A stretch of DNA of 64,000 nt, from positions 186,001-250,000 of the forward strand of contig CAWKAO010000003.1 of NCBI GenBank assembly GCA_963847665.1. Direction: 5' to 3'. The stretch comes from CAWKAO01 sp963847665 (GTDB lineage Bacteria > Actinomycetota > Humimicrobiia > Humimicrobiales > Humimicrobiaceae). The position numbers were made by a program, and so were the translations under genes. Below, piece by piece: positions 29,520 to 38,380 of the stretch. How positions within the stretch are numbered: position 1 is the stretch's first letter; each line of letters opens with the position of its first letter. Under the pieces are notes generated by a model, which did no database searches, was not told where the DNA came from, and was given only the letters and a program-made list of their open reading frames with translations.

Positions 29520-29546
29520 TAAGATACAATAGACAAATGTATCTTA
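29520..29546. repeat. perfect 9-bp inverted repeat before repeat copy A
   Basis: TAAGATACA and TGTATCTTA flank a 9-base loop. A near copy (21 of 25 positions of the core identical) occurs at 38807-38831, also just upstream of a repeat copy. In both cases it sits 2-5 bases from the tRNA-like repeat and may be part of the element's end or a protein-binding site. Confidence 0.6.
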
Positions 29547-29548
29547 GA

Positions 29549-29590
29549 TGGCGGGCCAAGGTAGTGAAATTTCGAACCGGTTTCTGAAAG
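29549..29590 (+). repeat. tRNA-3'-end-like repeat, copy A
   Basis: It begins TGGCGGGCCAAGGTAG, continues GTGAAATTTCGAACC, and ends in a T-rich tail (GGTTTCTGAAAG). Read on the minus strand it is GGTTCGAAATTTC followed by a segment ending in GGCCCGCCA, like a tRNA T-loop and 3' acceptor end with CCA. It is the left-most copy of the array and separates the 251-residue gene from the methyltransferase gene. Confidence 0.75.
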
Positions 29591-29743
29591 AATTAAAGAA
29601 CATGATTGATTATACTTGGGACAGTGGACAAAACTAGAACTGTAATATTAAAAAGTAATTGACAGAGCTTCTAAGCAAAGTAAAATGAGAGAGAAGCAGA
29701 CCTGGCATTAGCTAATATAAAAGACAAGATGGGGTCTTAAGAT

Positions 29744-30313
29744 ATGCAACTTATACCAGCTTTCGAAATTGGTATCTGGAATGCCTGGATTTTTACAGCC
29801 ATCTTTTTAATTGTTCCATTATTAGGTTGGGTAATTAATAAAGAAGCTTATAAGAAATTAGGTACACCACCTGATATGAAACTAAGCAAAAAAGAAAAGG
29901 TGATAGGCAATATAGCTAATACTATTACCGCTATTGCATTTTTATATGCTATATTCCTACCATTTAAGTTAGGAACAGCATGGTTTTATATTGGACTTTT
30001 TATCTTTTTATCAGCTGTAGCATTATTAATAGCTGCTGGTATAAGTTTTATTACTACTCCAATCAATAAGCCTGTAACTAAGGGAATATATAGATATTCC
30101 AGGCATCCATTATATTTTTCCAGTCTCTTAGCTTTAATTGCAATAGGTATAACTACTGCTTCATGGATCATCCTATTAGCTGGTATATTATTTTTTATTT
30201 TTGTAAATATTATTGCCGGTTCTGAGGAACGATACTGCAAAGAAAAATATGGGGATACTTACATAAAGTATCTAAATAAAGTGCATAGGTGGATAGGAAT
30301 ACCAAAATCATAG
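29744..30313 (+). CDS. isoprenylcysteine/phospholipid methyltransferase-like membrane protein
   Basis: A 189-residue membrane protein with about five hydrophobic segments. The C-terminal signature YRYSRHPLYFSSLLALIAIG plus EERYCKEKYGDTYIKYLNKVHRWIG is the SAM-binding end of the ICMT/PEMT superfamily. Such bacterial proteins methylate small lipids or membrane compounds; the substrate is not predictable. It is the sole gene between repeat copies A and B. Confidence 0.88.
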   Translation: MQLIPAFEIGIWNAWIFTAIFLIVPLLGWVINKEAYKKLGTPPDMKLSKKEKVIGNIANTITAIAFLYAIFLPFKLGTAWFYIGLFIFLSAVALLIAAGISFITTPINKPVTKGIYRYSRHPLYFSSLLALIAIGITTASWIILLAGILFFIFVNIIAGSEERYCKEKYGDTYIKYLNKVHRWIGIPKS

Positions 30314-30324
30314 GATTCCATAGC

Positions 30325-30366
30325 TGGCTGGACAAGGTGGTGAAATTTCTAACCATTTTTTGAAGG
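30325..30366 (+). repeat. tRNA-3'-end-like repeat, copy B
   Basis: TGGCTGGACAAGGTGG, then GTGAAATTTCTAACC and ATTTTTTGAAG. It starts 12 bases after the methyltransferase stop. It differs from copy A at only a few positions in the core and has the same orientation. Confidence 0.75.
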
Positions 30367-30559
30367 ACTTGATCATATTTAAAAATCTGTTCTGCAAATA
30401 AAATCGCTTTTATTGAACGATACAGATTCAGGACTAGATACTATTATAATGTTATAGTGCTATAATTTCTGGGGTGTCCAATTCTTGATATACACCGTAA
30501 AGTGTTCATTAGTGTGGTGTCTTAAAAAATATTATAAGAATATTTCAACAGAGGTAACC

Positions 30560-31030
30560 GTGGACAAAGAAAGAGAAGCCATTCATAAACCAGTAAATTT
30601 ATATAAACTCAAAGATATCCTTTTTGTAATCAGCTCTATTATCTTTAATATAGCAGTAAGTCTTGTATATATTGCTTCAAAGATTGATAACCCGCTTTTC
30701 TTACAATCTTCTGGCATAGTTGTAGTATTGTTATCAATTCCATTCACAATTTCGCTTATTGGATACATAAAGGATAAAGCAAAAAAAAAGATAATAATAT
30801 CCCTTATCATTATCCTCTTCTATTTATTCCTGGAAGTATTATTGGATTACATACTAAAAATTCCATTCAGAGAAATTTTAGCGATTCATATTCCTTACAT
30901 CATTGTCTTTTATGCCGCTGCCTTTAGCATGATAGGCGTAACCTTTAATATAAATAGGAAAATGGGTTTTATAGTTTTAGGAACTTTCTTTATATTGCTA
31001 GTATGCCTGGCCTATATGTATTTAGGTTAA
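30560..31030 (+). CDS. multi-TM membrane protein, unknown
   Basis: A protein of about 156 residues with four to five hydrophobic helices and short loops (FVISSIIFNIAVSLVYIA, SIPFTISLIGYI, IIISLIIILFYLFLEVLL, a short one near 120, IVLGTFFILLVCLAYMYLG). The frame is open to 30485; I prefer GTG at 30560 because GAGGT lies just upstream, and the first 25 residues of the longer form look non-native. No family recognised. It is the only gene between repeat copies B and C. Confidence 0.65.
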   Translation: MDKEREAIHKPVNLYKLKDILFVISSIIFNIAVSLVYIASKIDNPLFLQSSGIVVVLLSIPFTISLIGYIKDKAKKKIIISLIIILFYLFLEVLLDYILKIPFREILAIHIPYIIVFYAAAFSMIGVTFNINRKMGFIVLGTFFILLVCLAYMYLG

Positions 31031-31048
31031 AAGTACAACCTTCAATGT

Positions 31049-31090
31049 TGGCTGGCCAGAACGGACAGTAGGGCGAACTTTTAGATTGAG
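31049..31090 (+). repeat. tRNA-3'-end-like repeat, copy C (diverged)
   Basis: The left part TGGCTGGCCAGAACGG matches the family. The core has decayed to AGTAGGGCGAAC and lacks the GAAATTTC palindrome, and the tail keeps TTTTAGATTGAG. It sits between the 4-5 TM protein and the convergent SDR gene, where a module boundary would be expected. Same orientation as the others. Confidence 0.5.
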
Positions 31091-31156
31091 TGTTGAAGTG
31101 AAATATTGATTTTTTTAACTAAATAGTACCATTAATGGCCCAAATGATTGGAGATT

Positions 31157-32047
31157 TTATACATTTAGGTTGACCATTGCTCTGGAGACTTCCCAAAGCT
31201 TTTTCCAGATTTCCATGTTGTAACTATTTTTAGAAGAAGAGACCTGTCTTTTGTGTTCATCAAAATACATTCCTGACACATTAGTCAATTCTGGGGAAGC
31301 AGCAAGATATAAATAAGTGTTTGCCATCTGCTCTGGTGTAATAGAGAATCTTCGTTTTACTTGTCTATAGAACCAAGCTTTTCGCTGGCCTTTAATGCGT
31401 TCATCACTAATAGCAACATTAGTAACACGAATACAGTTAGCTGTAACACCAGTGTCTTTTAAACGATGAGATAGTTCATATGTAAACATAATCTGGGCAA
31501 GTTTGGAATGATAGTAGGAATGGGTGGGACTGAAATGTTTCTCACCATTGAGATTACCAAATTCAATATTTAAAAAAGGAAAAGCAACCAGACCTTTTGA
31601 TGCTACATTTATAATTCTGGCAGGAGCACTTCCTTTGAGTCTATCAATAAGCAAATTAGTCATTAAAAATGGTCCAAGATGATTCGTAGCAAAAATAGTT
31701 TCAATTCCATCTTTTGTTAGAATAGGTTTTTGCATAGCCAAGTCAAAATTGGCCGCATTATTGATAAGTACTTGGAGATTTTCATATTTAGATTGAAACC
31801 GCTCTACAAAAGCACGGATGGACTTCTGGGATGATAAGTCTGCAATCATAAGCTTTATATGAGGATTTTTGCTCTGGTTACTTATTTCTTTAAGAGCTGT
31901 CTGACCACGTTTTTTATTCCTGCATACCATAATGACAGTTGCATCATTTTTTGCCAGTAATAGTGTTGCTGCTTTTCCAATACCAGAATTTGCACCGGTC
32001 ACTATACAGACTTTACCATGTAAGTTATACCCTTTATCTGCGATCAC
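31157..32047 (-). CDS. short-chain dehydrogenase/reductase (retinol-dehydrogenase-like)
   Basis: A 296-residue classical SDR with TGANSGIG, the NADP-preferring VCRNKKRG, NNAA and catalytic YYHSK. It resembles the SDR at 22653 in length and motifs, so the two are probably distant paralogues. The first usable start is GTG at 32047, with only a weak purine-rich RBS. It is the sole gene between repeat copies C and D and reads opposite to its neighbours. Substrate unknown. Confidence 0.9.
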   Translation of the reverse strand: MIADKGYNLHGKVCIVTGANSGIGKAATLLLAKNDATVIMVCRNKKRGQTALKEISNQSKNPHIKLMIADLSSQKSIRAFVERFQSKYENLQVLINNAANFDLAMQKPILTKDGIETIFATNHLGPFLMTNLLIDRLKGSAPARIINVASKGLVAFPFLNIEFGNLNGEKHFSPTHSYYHSKLAQIMFTYELSHRLKDTGVTANCIRVTNVAISDERIKGQRKAWFYRQVKRRFSITPEQMANTYLYLAASPELTNVSGMYFDEHKRQVSSSKNSYNMEIWKKLWEVSRAMVNLNV

Positions 32048-32142
32048 TTTTCTTATTATAAAACTATTGTTACAGAAATATTTTCATACAATTGTATTAT
32101 ATAGATTTGTAAATAGAAAATATTGTAGATATTACACTTAGT

Positions 32143-32184
32143 TGGCTGGCCAGGGTAGCGAAATTTAGAACCAATTTTTGAAGA
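32143..32184 (+). repeat. tRNA-3'-end-like repeat, copy D
   Basis: TGGCTGGCCAGGGTAG, then CGAAATTTAGAACC and AATTTTTGAAG. It lies between the divergent SDR and the SHOCT-protein gene, so it cannot be a shared terminator for them. Same orientation as the other copies. Confidence 0.75.
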
Positions 32185-32305
32185 TACTAATCAAATTAAA
32201 TGACACTTTTTGATTCGAACTTGAACCTATTGACAATATACCTTATTAAACCTATCATATTACTAAGGTATTTAAAATAATATTAACTTAAGGAAGTGAT
32301 TAATT

Positions 32306-32572
32306 ATGATGATGTGGGGAGGATGGCCCAATATGATGGGTGGTCTATTTGGAGGTTTTGGATTTATATGGTTTATATTTATATCTATCTTTGTCTTGGC
32401 AATAATTGCTGGAGTAATAATACTCATTATATGGGCTGTAAGAAGAACAGGAAGTGCTCAGCAATATCAGCAGGGGTCTGAAAACAAAGCAATAGTATTG
32501 CTAAAAGAAAGATACGCAAAGGGTGAAATAACAAAAGAGGAATATGAAAATATAAAAAAGGACATAATCTAA
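32306..32572 (+). CDS. small SHOCT-domain membrane protein
   Basis: An 88-residue protein: a Met/Trp/Gly-rich start (MMMWGGWPNMMGGLFGGFG), one membrane helix (about 22-46) and a C-terminal SHOCT domain (AIVLLKERYAKGEITKEEYENIKKDI). Met-rich, single-helix SHOCT proteins commonly accompany copper or heavy-metal ATPases, as here, and may oligomerise or bind metal. AAGGAAG lies before the start; ATG at 32309 is an alternative. First gene of a three-gene copper module. Confidence 0.85.
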   Translation: MMMWGGWPNMMGGLFGGFGFIWFIFISIFVLAIIAGVIILIIWAVRRTGSAQQYQQGSENKAIVLLKERYAKGEITKEEYENIKKDII

Positions 32573-32574
32573 AT

Positions 32575-33261
32575 ATGAAAAGTATAAAAAAATTGCTTAT
32601 ATCTTCAATAGTCTTGATTGTCATAGGATTTTTAGGGCTAGGTATAGTTTCTATTCTGGGTATTGCTGATTTAGTACCAAAAAATTTTGGTACCGTACAG
32701 GGTTATGAATTTAAAGATGAAGATTTCTGCAATATGAGCCGTGGAAGCATCTTGTCACAGAATACCAGGGATTTATCATTTGAATCTGTTAAAAAACTTG
32801 CTGAAGATTATATTTCCAATTATGGATCAAACCTGAAAATTACTGAAATCATGGAGTTTTCTAAAAACTACTATATAGAAGTTATTGAAGAAGATAATGG
32901 CATTGGTGCAATGGAGCTTCTGGTTGATAAAACAACTGGTAATATTTTTCAAGAGTACGGTCCAAACATGATGTGGAATCTAAAATATGGAATGCATGCA
33001 AAGAAAAATACATCCGTTAATAGGTTTAATATGCCCATAGATGAAGAAAAAGCAGGTGAGCTTGCCAGTGGTTATTTGGCAAAATCGGCTAGAAATGAAG
33101 TTGCCGAAAATGAAGCGGAAAGATTTTATGGATACTACACAATTCATACAACAGATAAAGACGGCAATATTCTAGGAATGCTCAGTGTAAATGGCTTTAG
33201 TGGAGATGTATGGTACCATAGCTGGCATGGTGTATTTATTGAGATGAAAGAATATAATTAA
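32575..33261 (+). CDS. membrane-anchored PepSY-like protein
   Basis: A 228-residue protein with one N-terminal membrane segment (about 8-32) and an exported part that looks like two PepSY-type repeats (SFESVKKLAEDYISNYGSNLKI to VDKTTGNIF, and IDEEKAGELASGYL to VNGFSGDVWYHSWHG). Proteins of this build sit beside SHOCT proteins and copper ATPases in other bacteria. It starts 2 bases after the SHOCT stop, so the two are co-transcribed. The PepSY assignment is by pattern and is moderately sure. Confidence 0.7.
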   Translation: MKSIKKLLISSIVLIVIGFLGLGIVSILGIADLVPKNFGTVQGYEFKDEDFCNMSRGSILSQNTRDLSFESVKKLAEDYISNYGSNLKITEIMEFSKNYYIEVIEEDNGIGAMELLVDKTTGNIFQEYGPNMMWNLKYGMHAKKNTSVNRFNMPIDEEKAGELASGYLAKSARNEVAENEAERFYGYYTIHTTDKDGNILGMLSVNGFSGDVWYHSWHGVFIEMKEYN

Positions 33262-33340
33262 ATAGGTTGAAGTCTTGATCATTACTTGACTATAGAAGTT
33301 ATTATTAGCTAAAACTAATAATTTTTTAAAGTTTTATGAT

Positions 33341-35362
33341 ATGGACAACAATACGAGACATATGGACCATAAGAAGATGATGCCCAAAAAAGGCATGGAT
33401 ATGAATCATCATCAGCACATGGTTGCAGATTTTAGAAAAAGATTCATTGTCTCTATTGTCTTGACTATACCGATTTTACTGCTTTCTCCCTTAATCCAAG
33501 GTCTATTAAGAATAGAAAATGTCTTAAGTTTTACCGGGGACTCTTATGTATTATTTGCTCTTTCAACTATAGTTTTTTTCTATGGCGGCTGGCCCTTTTT
33601 AAAAGGTATTTACAATGAAATAAAGGCCAAGCAGCCTGGCATGATGACGCTTATTGCGCTGGCTATTGTCGTAGCCTATGTCTATAGCTCGGCTGTTGTT
33701 TTTGGACTTACTGGTAAAGTTTTCTTCTGGGAGCTTGCAACACTTATTGATGTAATGCTTCTTGGCCACTGGATTGAAATGAAATCGGTTATGGGTGCAT
33801 CCAGGGCACTCGAAGAGCTTGCAAAGCTTATGCCTTCTGAGGCGCACAGGATAGGGCCTGATGGCAAAACTGTAGATGTAGATGTAGAGGAACTTGTTAC
33901 AGGAGATAAAATTTTAGTAAAACCTGGGGAGAAGTATCCTGCTGACGGAATAATTGTTGAGGGCCAAACATCTGTTAACGAATCAATGCTGACGGGCGAA
34001 TCAAAACCAGTCTCAAAAGCCGCTGGGGTTAAAGTCATTGGAGGCTCAATAAATGGTGAAGGCTCTGTAACCGTAGAAGTTAAAAACACTGGAAAAGATT
34101 CTTTCTTATCTGGCGTAATACAGCTTGTAAAGGATGCACAGGCAAGCAAATCAAGGACTCAGGACATCGCAAACCGCGCAGCATTATGGCTGACCATTAT
34201 TGCAATATCTGCAGGAATTATCACTTTTATAGTATGGCTTGTCATAATAAATAGAGACTTCGCCTTTTCTTTGGAGAGGACAGTGACTGTTATGGTCATA
34301 ACCTGCCCTCATGCATTGGGTCTTGCAGTACCTTTAGTTGTCGCAGTATCAACTTCAATATCTGCAAAGAACGGCCTTCTTATAAGGAACCGGGCTGCTT
34401 TTGAAAGAGCGAGAAAAATTACCGCTATAATTTTTGATAAGACCGGGACTTTAACTAAAGGAGAGTTCGGGATCACTGATGTAATTACCTTGAACAATTT
34501 CAATAAAGAAGAATTATTAAAATATGCAGCCTCAGTAGAATCAAAATCAGAACATCCCATTGCAAAAGCTATAGCAAGATCAGCAAATAAGAAATATAAA
34601 ACTACAAATTTTAAAGCAATAACAGGTAAAGGTGCTGAAGCTTCTGTAGATGGCAAAGACATTAAAATTGTAAGCCCTGGATATTTAGCAGAACATAATA
34701 TTGAGCCTGACAGCCAGCAAATAAAGAAACAAATAAAGGATATAAGCTCACAGGGTAAGACAGTAGTCTTTGTTTTAATCGATGATGTCTTATCCGGTGT
34801 TATTGCATTAGCTGATATCATAAGAGAGGAATCAAAAGAAGCTGTAAAAAGATTAAAACAGATGAATATAAAGCCCATGATGCTCACAGGTGACAATAGG
34901 GATGTGGCCAAATGGGTTGCAGATGAGATCGGTATAGAGGAATATTTTGCTGAAGTACTTCCACAGGATAAATCTATAAAGGTAAAAGAAATCCAATCAA
35001 AAGGCTTTATAGTGGCTATGACAGGTGATGGAGTAAATGATGCCCCTGCTCTTGCACAGGCAGATATAGGTATTGCAATAGGTGCAGGAACTGATGTAGC
35101 TATAGAGACCGCCGATATAATACTTGTAAGAAGTAACCCCCTGGATGTAGTTTCTATATTAGGCCTATCCCGTGCAACATATAGAAAAATGCTTCAAAAC
35201 CTTGGTTGGGCAACCGGATATAATCTTTTTGCTATTCCTCTTGCCGCAGGTGTTTTATTTCCTATAGGTATAATCCTGAGCCCTGCAATCGGTGCAGCTT
35301 TAATGTCTTTGAGCACCGTGATTGTTGCAATTAACGCGAGGTTTTTAAGAGTTACTAAATAA
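33341..35362 (+). CDS. copB: P1B-type copper-exporting ATPase, CopB-like
   Basis: A 673-residue P1B ATPase that drives copper out of the cytoplasm. It has a His/Met-rich N-terminus without an HMA domain, the actuator TGES (NESMLTGESKPVS), the metal site CPH (C322-P323-H324, TCPHALGLAVPL), the phosphorylated D366 in DKTGT, SEHPIAKAIA and the hinge TGDGVNDAPALAQADIGIAIG. CPH rather than CPC places it in the P1B-3/CopB group. The upstream SHOCT and PepSY-like genes complete a copper-resistance module bounded by repeat copies D and E. No copper-responsive regulator is seen within it. Confidence 0.94.
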   Translation: MDNNTRHMDHKKMMPKKGMDMNHHQHMVADFRKRFIVSIVLTIPILLLSPLIQGLLRIENVLSFTGDSYVLFALSTIVFFYGGWPFLKGIYNEIKAKQPGMMTLIALAIVVAYVYSSAVVFGLTGKVFFWELATLIDVMLLGHWIEMKSVMGASRALEELAKLMPSEAHRIGPDGKTVDVDVEELVTGDKILVKPGEKYPADGIIVEGQTSVNESMLTGESKPVSKAAGVKVIGGSINGEGSVTVEVKNTGKDSFLSGVIQLVKDAQASKSRTQDIANRAALWLTIIAISAGIITFIVWLVIINRDFAFSLERTVTVMVITCPHALGLAVPLVVAVSTSISAKNGLLIRNRAAFERARKITAIIFDKTGTLTKGEFGITDVITLNNFNKEELLKYAASVESKSEHPIAKAIARSANKKYKTTNFKAITGKGAEASVDGKDIKIVSPGYLAEHNIEPDSQQIKKQIKDISSQGKTVVFVLIDDVLSGVIALADIIREESKEAVKRLKQMNIKPMMLTGDNRDVAKWVADEIGIEEYFAEVLPQDKSIKVKEIQSKGFIVAMTGDGVNDAPALAQADIGIAIGAGTDVAIETADIILVRSNPLDVVSILGLSRATYRKMLQNLGWATGYNLFAIPLAAGVLFPIGIILSPAIGAALMSLSTVIVAINARFLRVTK

Positions 35363-35397
35363 AATATTTTGTTTAAAAACATAAGCTTTTATAATTT

Positions 35398-35438
35398 TGG
35401 CTGGCCAAGTTACGAAATTTCGAACCATTTTTTAAGAG
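35398..35438 (+). repeat. tRNA-3'-end-like repeat, copy E
   Basis: TGGCTGGCCAAGTTA, then CGAAATTTCGAACC and ATTTTTTAAGAG. The CGAAATTTCG core is a perfect 10-base palindrome. It lies between the convergent CopB and epimerase genes. Confidence 0.78.
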
Positions 35439-35550
35439 AAATAATTAAATTAAGATTTATAGCAGGAATTATTTAAATTAAAAAATACTCAACTAACAGC
35501 CTCTGAAGATAAAATTGATTTCAAGATTTAAAAGTTTTTTTCTGAGTATT

Positions 35551-36504
35551 CTATTTTTTTACTATCCCATGTTCAACAAGCCACATAACAGATTCATAAA
35601 TGGCATCCAGTGAACTGTAACAGGGATTGTAGTTAAGCATTCTTTTTGCCTTTTCTATGCTTAAGTTTGGACTGTGAGCTATGTGTTCCCAGGTCTTATC
35701 TGCATCTTCTTTTGAAGCAGTCTTTTTCCATTCTTCCCATGGCAAATACTTGATATTGGCAGTTTTGCCGAACCATAATGCCACTTTTTCTGCATATCCA
35801 CGTAGCGTCAATGCTTTACCAGAAACAGCATTGAAACTTTCACCAACAGAACTGCTCCAGTTCTCTATTGCTAGAATGAAAAGCTGCGCGACATCCTTTG
35901 CATGCACATGATGAATTGTCTCCATGCCGATATTTGGCAATTTCAATTCTTCCCCCCTTGCCAGTATATTGAAAACCTCTGGATTGAAATTAGCTGCTGG
36001 ATTAAGGGGCACCCATCCTGGGCCTACCAGATGACCTGGACGCAGCACAGTAGCAGGAAAATTATTCATTCTCGCTTCCATCAATAGGTAATCTTCAATC
36101 TCTAATTTTTGTTTGCCATATTCATCAAATGGACATTTTTCCTGGTCTTCAGTTGCAGGGACTTCAATACTATGGCCGTATACCCATATTGTGCCACAGG
36201 AAAGAAAATGCCTTATACTGCCTCTTAGCTCCCTAACAAGCTTTTTTGCACTATCAGCATTGAAACAAATCATATCTATTACGATATCGGGATTAAGGTT
36301 TTTGACAAATTTTCCGAAAGTTTCTGCTTTATCTTCTGCGACCCTGTCTACCTTTACCCTTTTAACATGACTCCAGGCGGGATTTGGAAGATAAGGATCA
36401 CCTTTGCTCCTGCTTAATTCAATTACTTCGTAGCCTGTTTCTACAAGCAATGGTATCATATAGGTGCCTACATGACCGTGTCCGCCAATAACAACAACCT
36501 TCAT
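35551..36504 (-). CDS. NAD-dependent epimerase/dehydratase (extended SDR)
   Basis: A 317-residue extended-SDR protein with the N-terminal cofactor motif VIGGHGHVGTYMIPLLVETGY. The expected YxxxK is seen as YGKQK in CPFDEYGKQKLEIEDYLL, and ATVLRPGHLVGPGW follows. A C-terminal substrate domain is present. Start ATG at 36504 with AGGAG seven bases upstream. It is the only gene between repeat copies E and F. It may act on a nucleotide sugar, but the substrate is not predictable. Confidence 0.88.
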   Translation of the reverse strand: MKVVVIGGHGHVGTYMIPLLVETGYEVIELSRSKGDPYLPNPAWSHVKRVKVDRVAEDKAETFGKFVKNLNPDIVIDMICFNADSAKKLVRELRGSIRHFLSCGTIWVYGHSIEVPATEDQEKCPFDEYGKQKLEIEDYLLMEARMNNFPATVLRPGHLVGPGWVPLNPAANFNPEVFNILARGEELKLPNIGMETIHHVHAKDVAQLFILAIENWSSSVGESFNAVSGKALTLRGYAEKVALWFGKTANIKYLPWEEWKKTASKEDADKTWEHIAHSPNLSIEKAKRMLNYNPCYSSLDAIYESVMWLVEHGIVKK

Positions 36505-36580
36505 AAATATTCTCCTACTTACTTGTCAATATTCCTTACCTATGATAATAAGGTTTTTGAGAGCATCAGTCCAGTTAGAC

Positions 36581-36620
36581 TGCCCCGAGTTACGAAATTT
36601 CGAACCATTTTTTAAAGGAA
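36581..36620 (+). repeat. tRNA-3'-end-like repeat, copy F
   Basis: TGCCCCGAGTTA, then CGAAATTTCGAACC and ATTTTTTAAAGG. The left arm differs from the TGGCTGG form, but the core and tail are nearly identical to copy E over about 30 bases. It lies between two minus-strand genes. Confidence 0.75.
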
Positions 36621-36671
36621 ATAATTATGATTAAAAAAATATTATAATTAGTATAAAAGTTTTACTTTATT

Positions 36672-37424
36672 TCATTTAACCCAATACTGGCTTCCGTCTG
36701 GTTTTCTATCTAAAAAACCATACTCTATAAGGTATCTTCTTATTAGCGCATAGTCATCATAACTTTTTGTTATGATCTCATTTACTTCTTTTTCAGTATA
36801 TCGAAATCCTTTATTAAAATTTTTAATTATTTCCCCAATAATCACTAGCCTTATTTTTTCTTTTGGTGGAAAATTTATCAATCTTTTAGTACTACCATCA
36901 GCAAAATATTTTTTGACAATCTTACTTTTTTCAGCAAGAGTAATATTGTATCTGTCATCGATCATTTTTGCTGTTTTACTTATATTAATAAATTGATGAA
37001 TGCCTTTATCTTTTTGCTTTAATAACTCCATAATTGTTAAAAATATTTTAGACTGGCGTTCCTTCTCTTTTAAAATAAAACGATGATTTCTAATTGTTGA
37101 AGAACTTCCTACACCCGTTAAATTCTGGATTTCAGAATCACTTCTTCCCTCGTAAAATAACTGAAGTAATTTTTTCTGATGATCTGATAGACCAGTTATT
37201 TTTTTATCCAGATTAGTTAAATAATTAAATACTGATTTATGGGTCTTTTCTATATGCAATTTCATATAGCTTTCAGGTTCATAAAGTATTTCATTATCAG
37301 GGTATATAATTCCCTTTAAAATTATCTTGCTGCATAGAAGGCACTCATAATTGTCCCTATTTTCAATAAAGCCCTTTTTTAGATCCTCAATCTGTGCACT
37401 CCAAAAAGTTTCATCAATCTCCAT
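36672..37424 (-). CDS. zinc-finger/HTH regulator with DUF2087 C-terminus
   Basis: A 250-residue protein in three parts. The N-terminal C28-x2-C31...H57-x4-H62 is a C2H2-like zinc site (YECLLC...HIEKTH). The middle (about 75-125) is a LuxR-like helix-turn-helix (LSDHQKKLLQLFYEGRSDSEIQNLTGVGSSSTIRNH). The C-terminus (about 185-250) matches DUF2087 (FPPKEKIRLVIIGEII, YTEKEVNEIITKSYDDYALIRRYLIEYGFLDR). DUF2087 proteins are probable transcription regulators. It is the sole gene between repeat copies F and G. The target is unknown. Confidence 0.82.
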   Translation of the reverse strand: MEIDETFWSAQIEDLKKGFIENRDNYECLLCSKIILKGIIYPDNEILYEPESYMKLHIEKTHKSVFNYLTNLDKKITGLSDHQKKLLQLFYEGRSDSEIQNLTGVGSSSTIRNHRFILKEKERQSKIFLTIMELLKQKDKGIHQFINISKTAKMIDDRYNITLAEKSKIVKKYFADGSTKRLINFPPKEKIRLVIIGEIIKNFNKGFRYTEKEVNEIITKSYDDYALIRRYLIEYGFLDRKPDGSQYWVK

Positions 37425-37831
37425 AATATAAACCTTTATTTAAAAAGTTTGTATATTTATAGATATAATACTAATAAGTTTGTAAATAATCAAGAAGTAT
37501 TAGTAAAACAATTCTAAAAACTAAAAAGTTGACTAAGTTATTAATTTCTACTAAAAGAATATAATTAACTGGGGAAAATAATTTATGGCTAGGGAGAGTT
37601 ACGAAATTTCGAACCGCTTTTTAGAATTCTTAATTAATCTGAGAATATATTTTAATTTACATACTACTGAAAGTTAATCCCACAACAAGACAACCAAATA
37701 ATAAAACCGAAATTATAATTCCAGCAATAGAGTCTGAAGTTTGGACTTTAGCTGTAGTAAACGTTAACGTACCTATATAAATATGCTATTCTTGATGACT
37801 AAGGTTTTTGAATTAAACAGGAGATTATTCA
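37425..37831. other. intergenic region holding repeat copy G
   Basis: About 407 AT-rich bases between divergent genes. It contains repeat copy G (37586-37627). No small gene or terminator is seen. AGGAG at the right end belongs to the GNAT gene. Confidence 0.5.
37586..37627 (+). repeat. tRNA-3'-end-like repeat, copy G
   Basis: TGGCTAGGGAGAGTTA, then CGAAATTTCGAACC and GCTTTTTAGAATTC. Its left arm (AGGGAGAG) is intermediate between the GGCCAAG copies and the GGGGAGAG copies I and K, which links the two subtypes. It lies between divergent genes. Confidence 0.78.
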
Positions 37832-38329
37832 ATGTCTAATGAGAAGAGCAAACTAGAGCTAAAAGAGATAAATTTAAAAAATTATTTAGAAATCATAAAA
37901 CTGGAAGTAAACGAGAATCAAAAAAAATACGTAGCTCCAAACGATTTTTCATTGGCGCAAGCTTTTTTTCATGAAGAAGCATGGTTTAGGGGGATTTATG
38001 TCAATAATAAACCGGTTGGATTTGTTATGGTGGAAATAAATCATAATAAACCCGAGTATGGATTATGGAGATTTATGATCAATAAAATGCATCAGAAAAA
38101 AGGTTATGGAAAACAAGCTTTGGATAAGGTAATAGAATATATATTATCTTTTCCTCAGGCAAATGTATTTTGGTGCAGTGTACTCCCAGGTGAAGGATCA
38201 CCTTTAGAATTCTATAAAAAATATGGTTTTGTTGAAACAGGTAAATGGGAAGAGGATGAAATGGTGATTAAGCTTGATTTAACGATAAAACAGAGAAGAA
38301 GAACTTATAGAAAAGAAACTACTTCATAA
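37832..38329 (+). CDS. GNAT-family acetyltransferase (spermidine/diamine N-acetyltransferase-like)
   Basis: A 165-residue single-domain GNAT enzyme. The acetyl-CoA loop region is KKGYGKQALDKVIEYI and the C-terminal FYKKYGFVETGKWEEDEMVIKLDL strand-loop fits PaiA/BltD/SpeG-like polyamine acetyltransferases, as does the opening ELKEINLKNYLEIIKLEVNENQKKYVAPNDFSLAQA. AGGAG lies 8 bases before the ATG. It is the only gene between repeat copies G and H. A role in polyamine detoxification is inferred from family only. Confidence 0.88.
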   Translation: MSNEKSKLELKEINLKNYLEIIKLEVNENQKKYVAPNDFSLAQAFFHEEAWFRGIYVNNKPVGFVMVEINHNKPEYGLWRFMINKMHQKKGYGKQALDKVIEYILSFPQANVFWCSVLPGEGSPLEFYKKYGFVETGKWEEDEMVIKLDLTIKQRRRTYRKETTS

Positions 38330-38336
38330 ATATAAA

Positions 38337-38380
38337 TGGCTGGGCAAGGTAGTGAAATTTCGAACCAATTTTTAGAAGAA
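38337..38380 (+). repeat. tRNA-3'-end-like repeat, copy H
   Basis: TGGCTGGGCAAGGTAG, then GTGAAATTTCGAACC and AATTTTTAGAAG. It starts 7 bases after the GNAT stop. It is very close to copy A although 8.8 kb away. Confidence 0.78.

Noticed and set aside
33682..34149. A 155-residue minus-strand frame inside the copper ATPase gene
   Set aside because: Antisense to conserved actuator-domain coding sequence; Ser/Thr/Pro-rich composition typical of a shadow.
34309..34911. A 200-residue open frame on the minus strand inside the copper ATPase gene
   Set aside because: It is antisense to a fully conserved P-type ATPase, has no RBS and is Ser/Leu/Pro-rich, as expected of a shadow frame.
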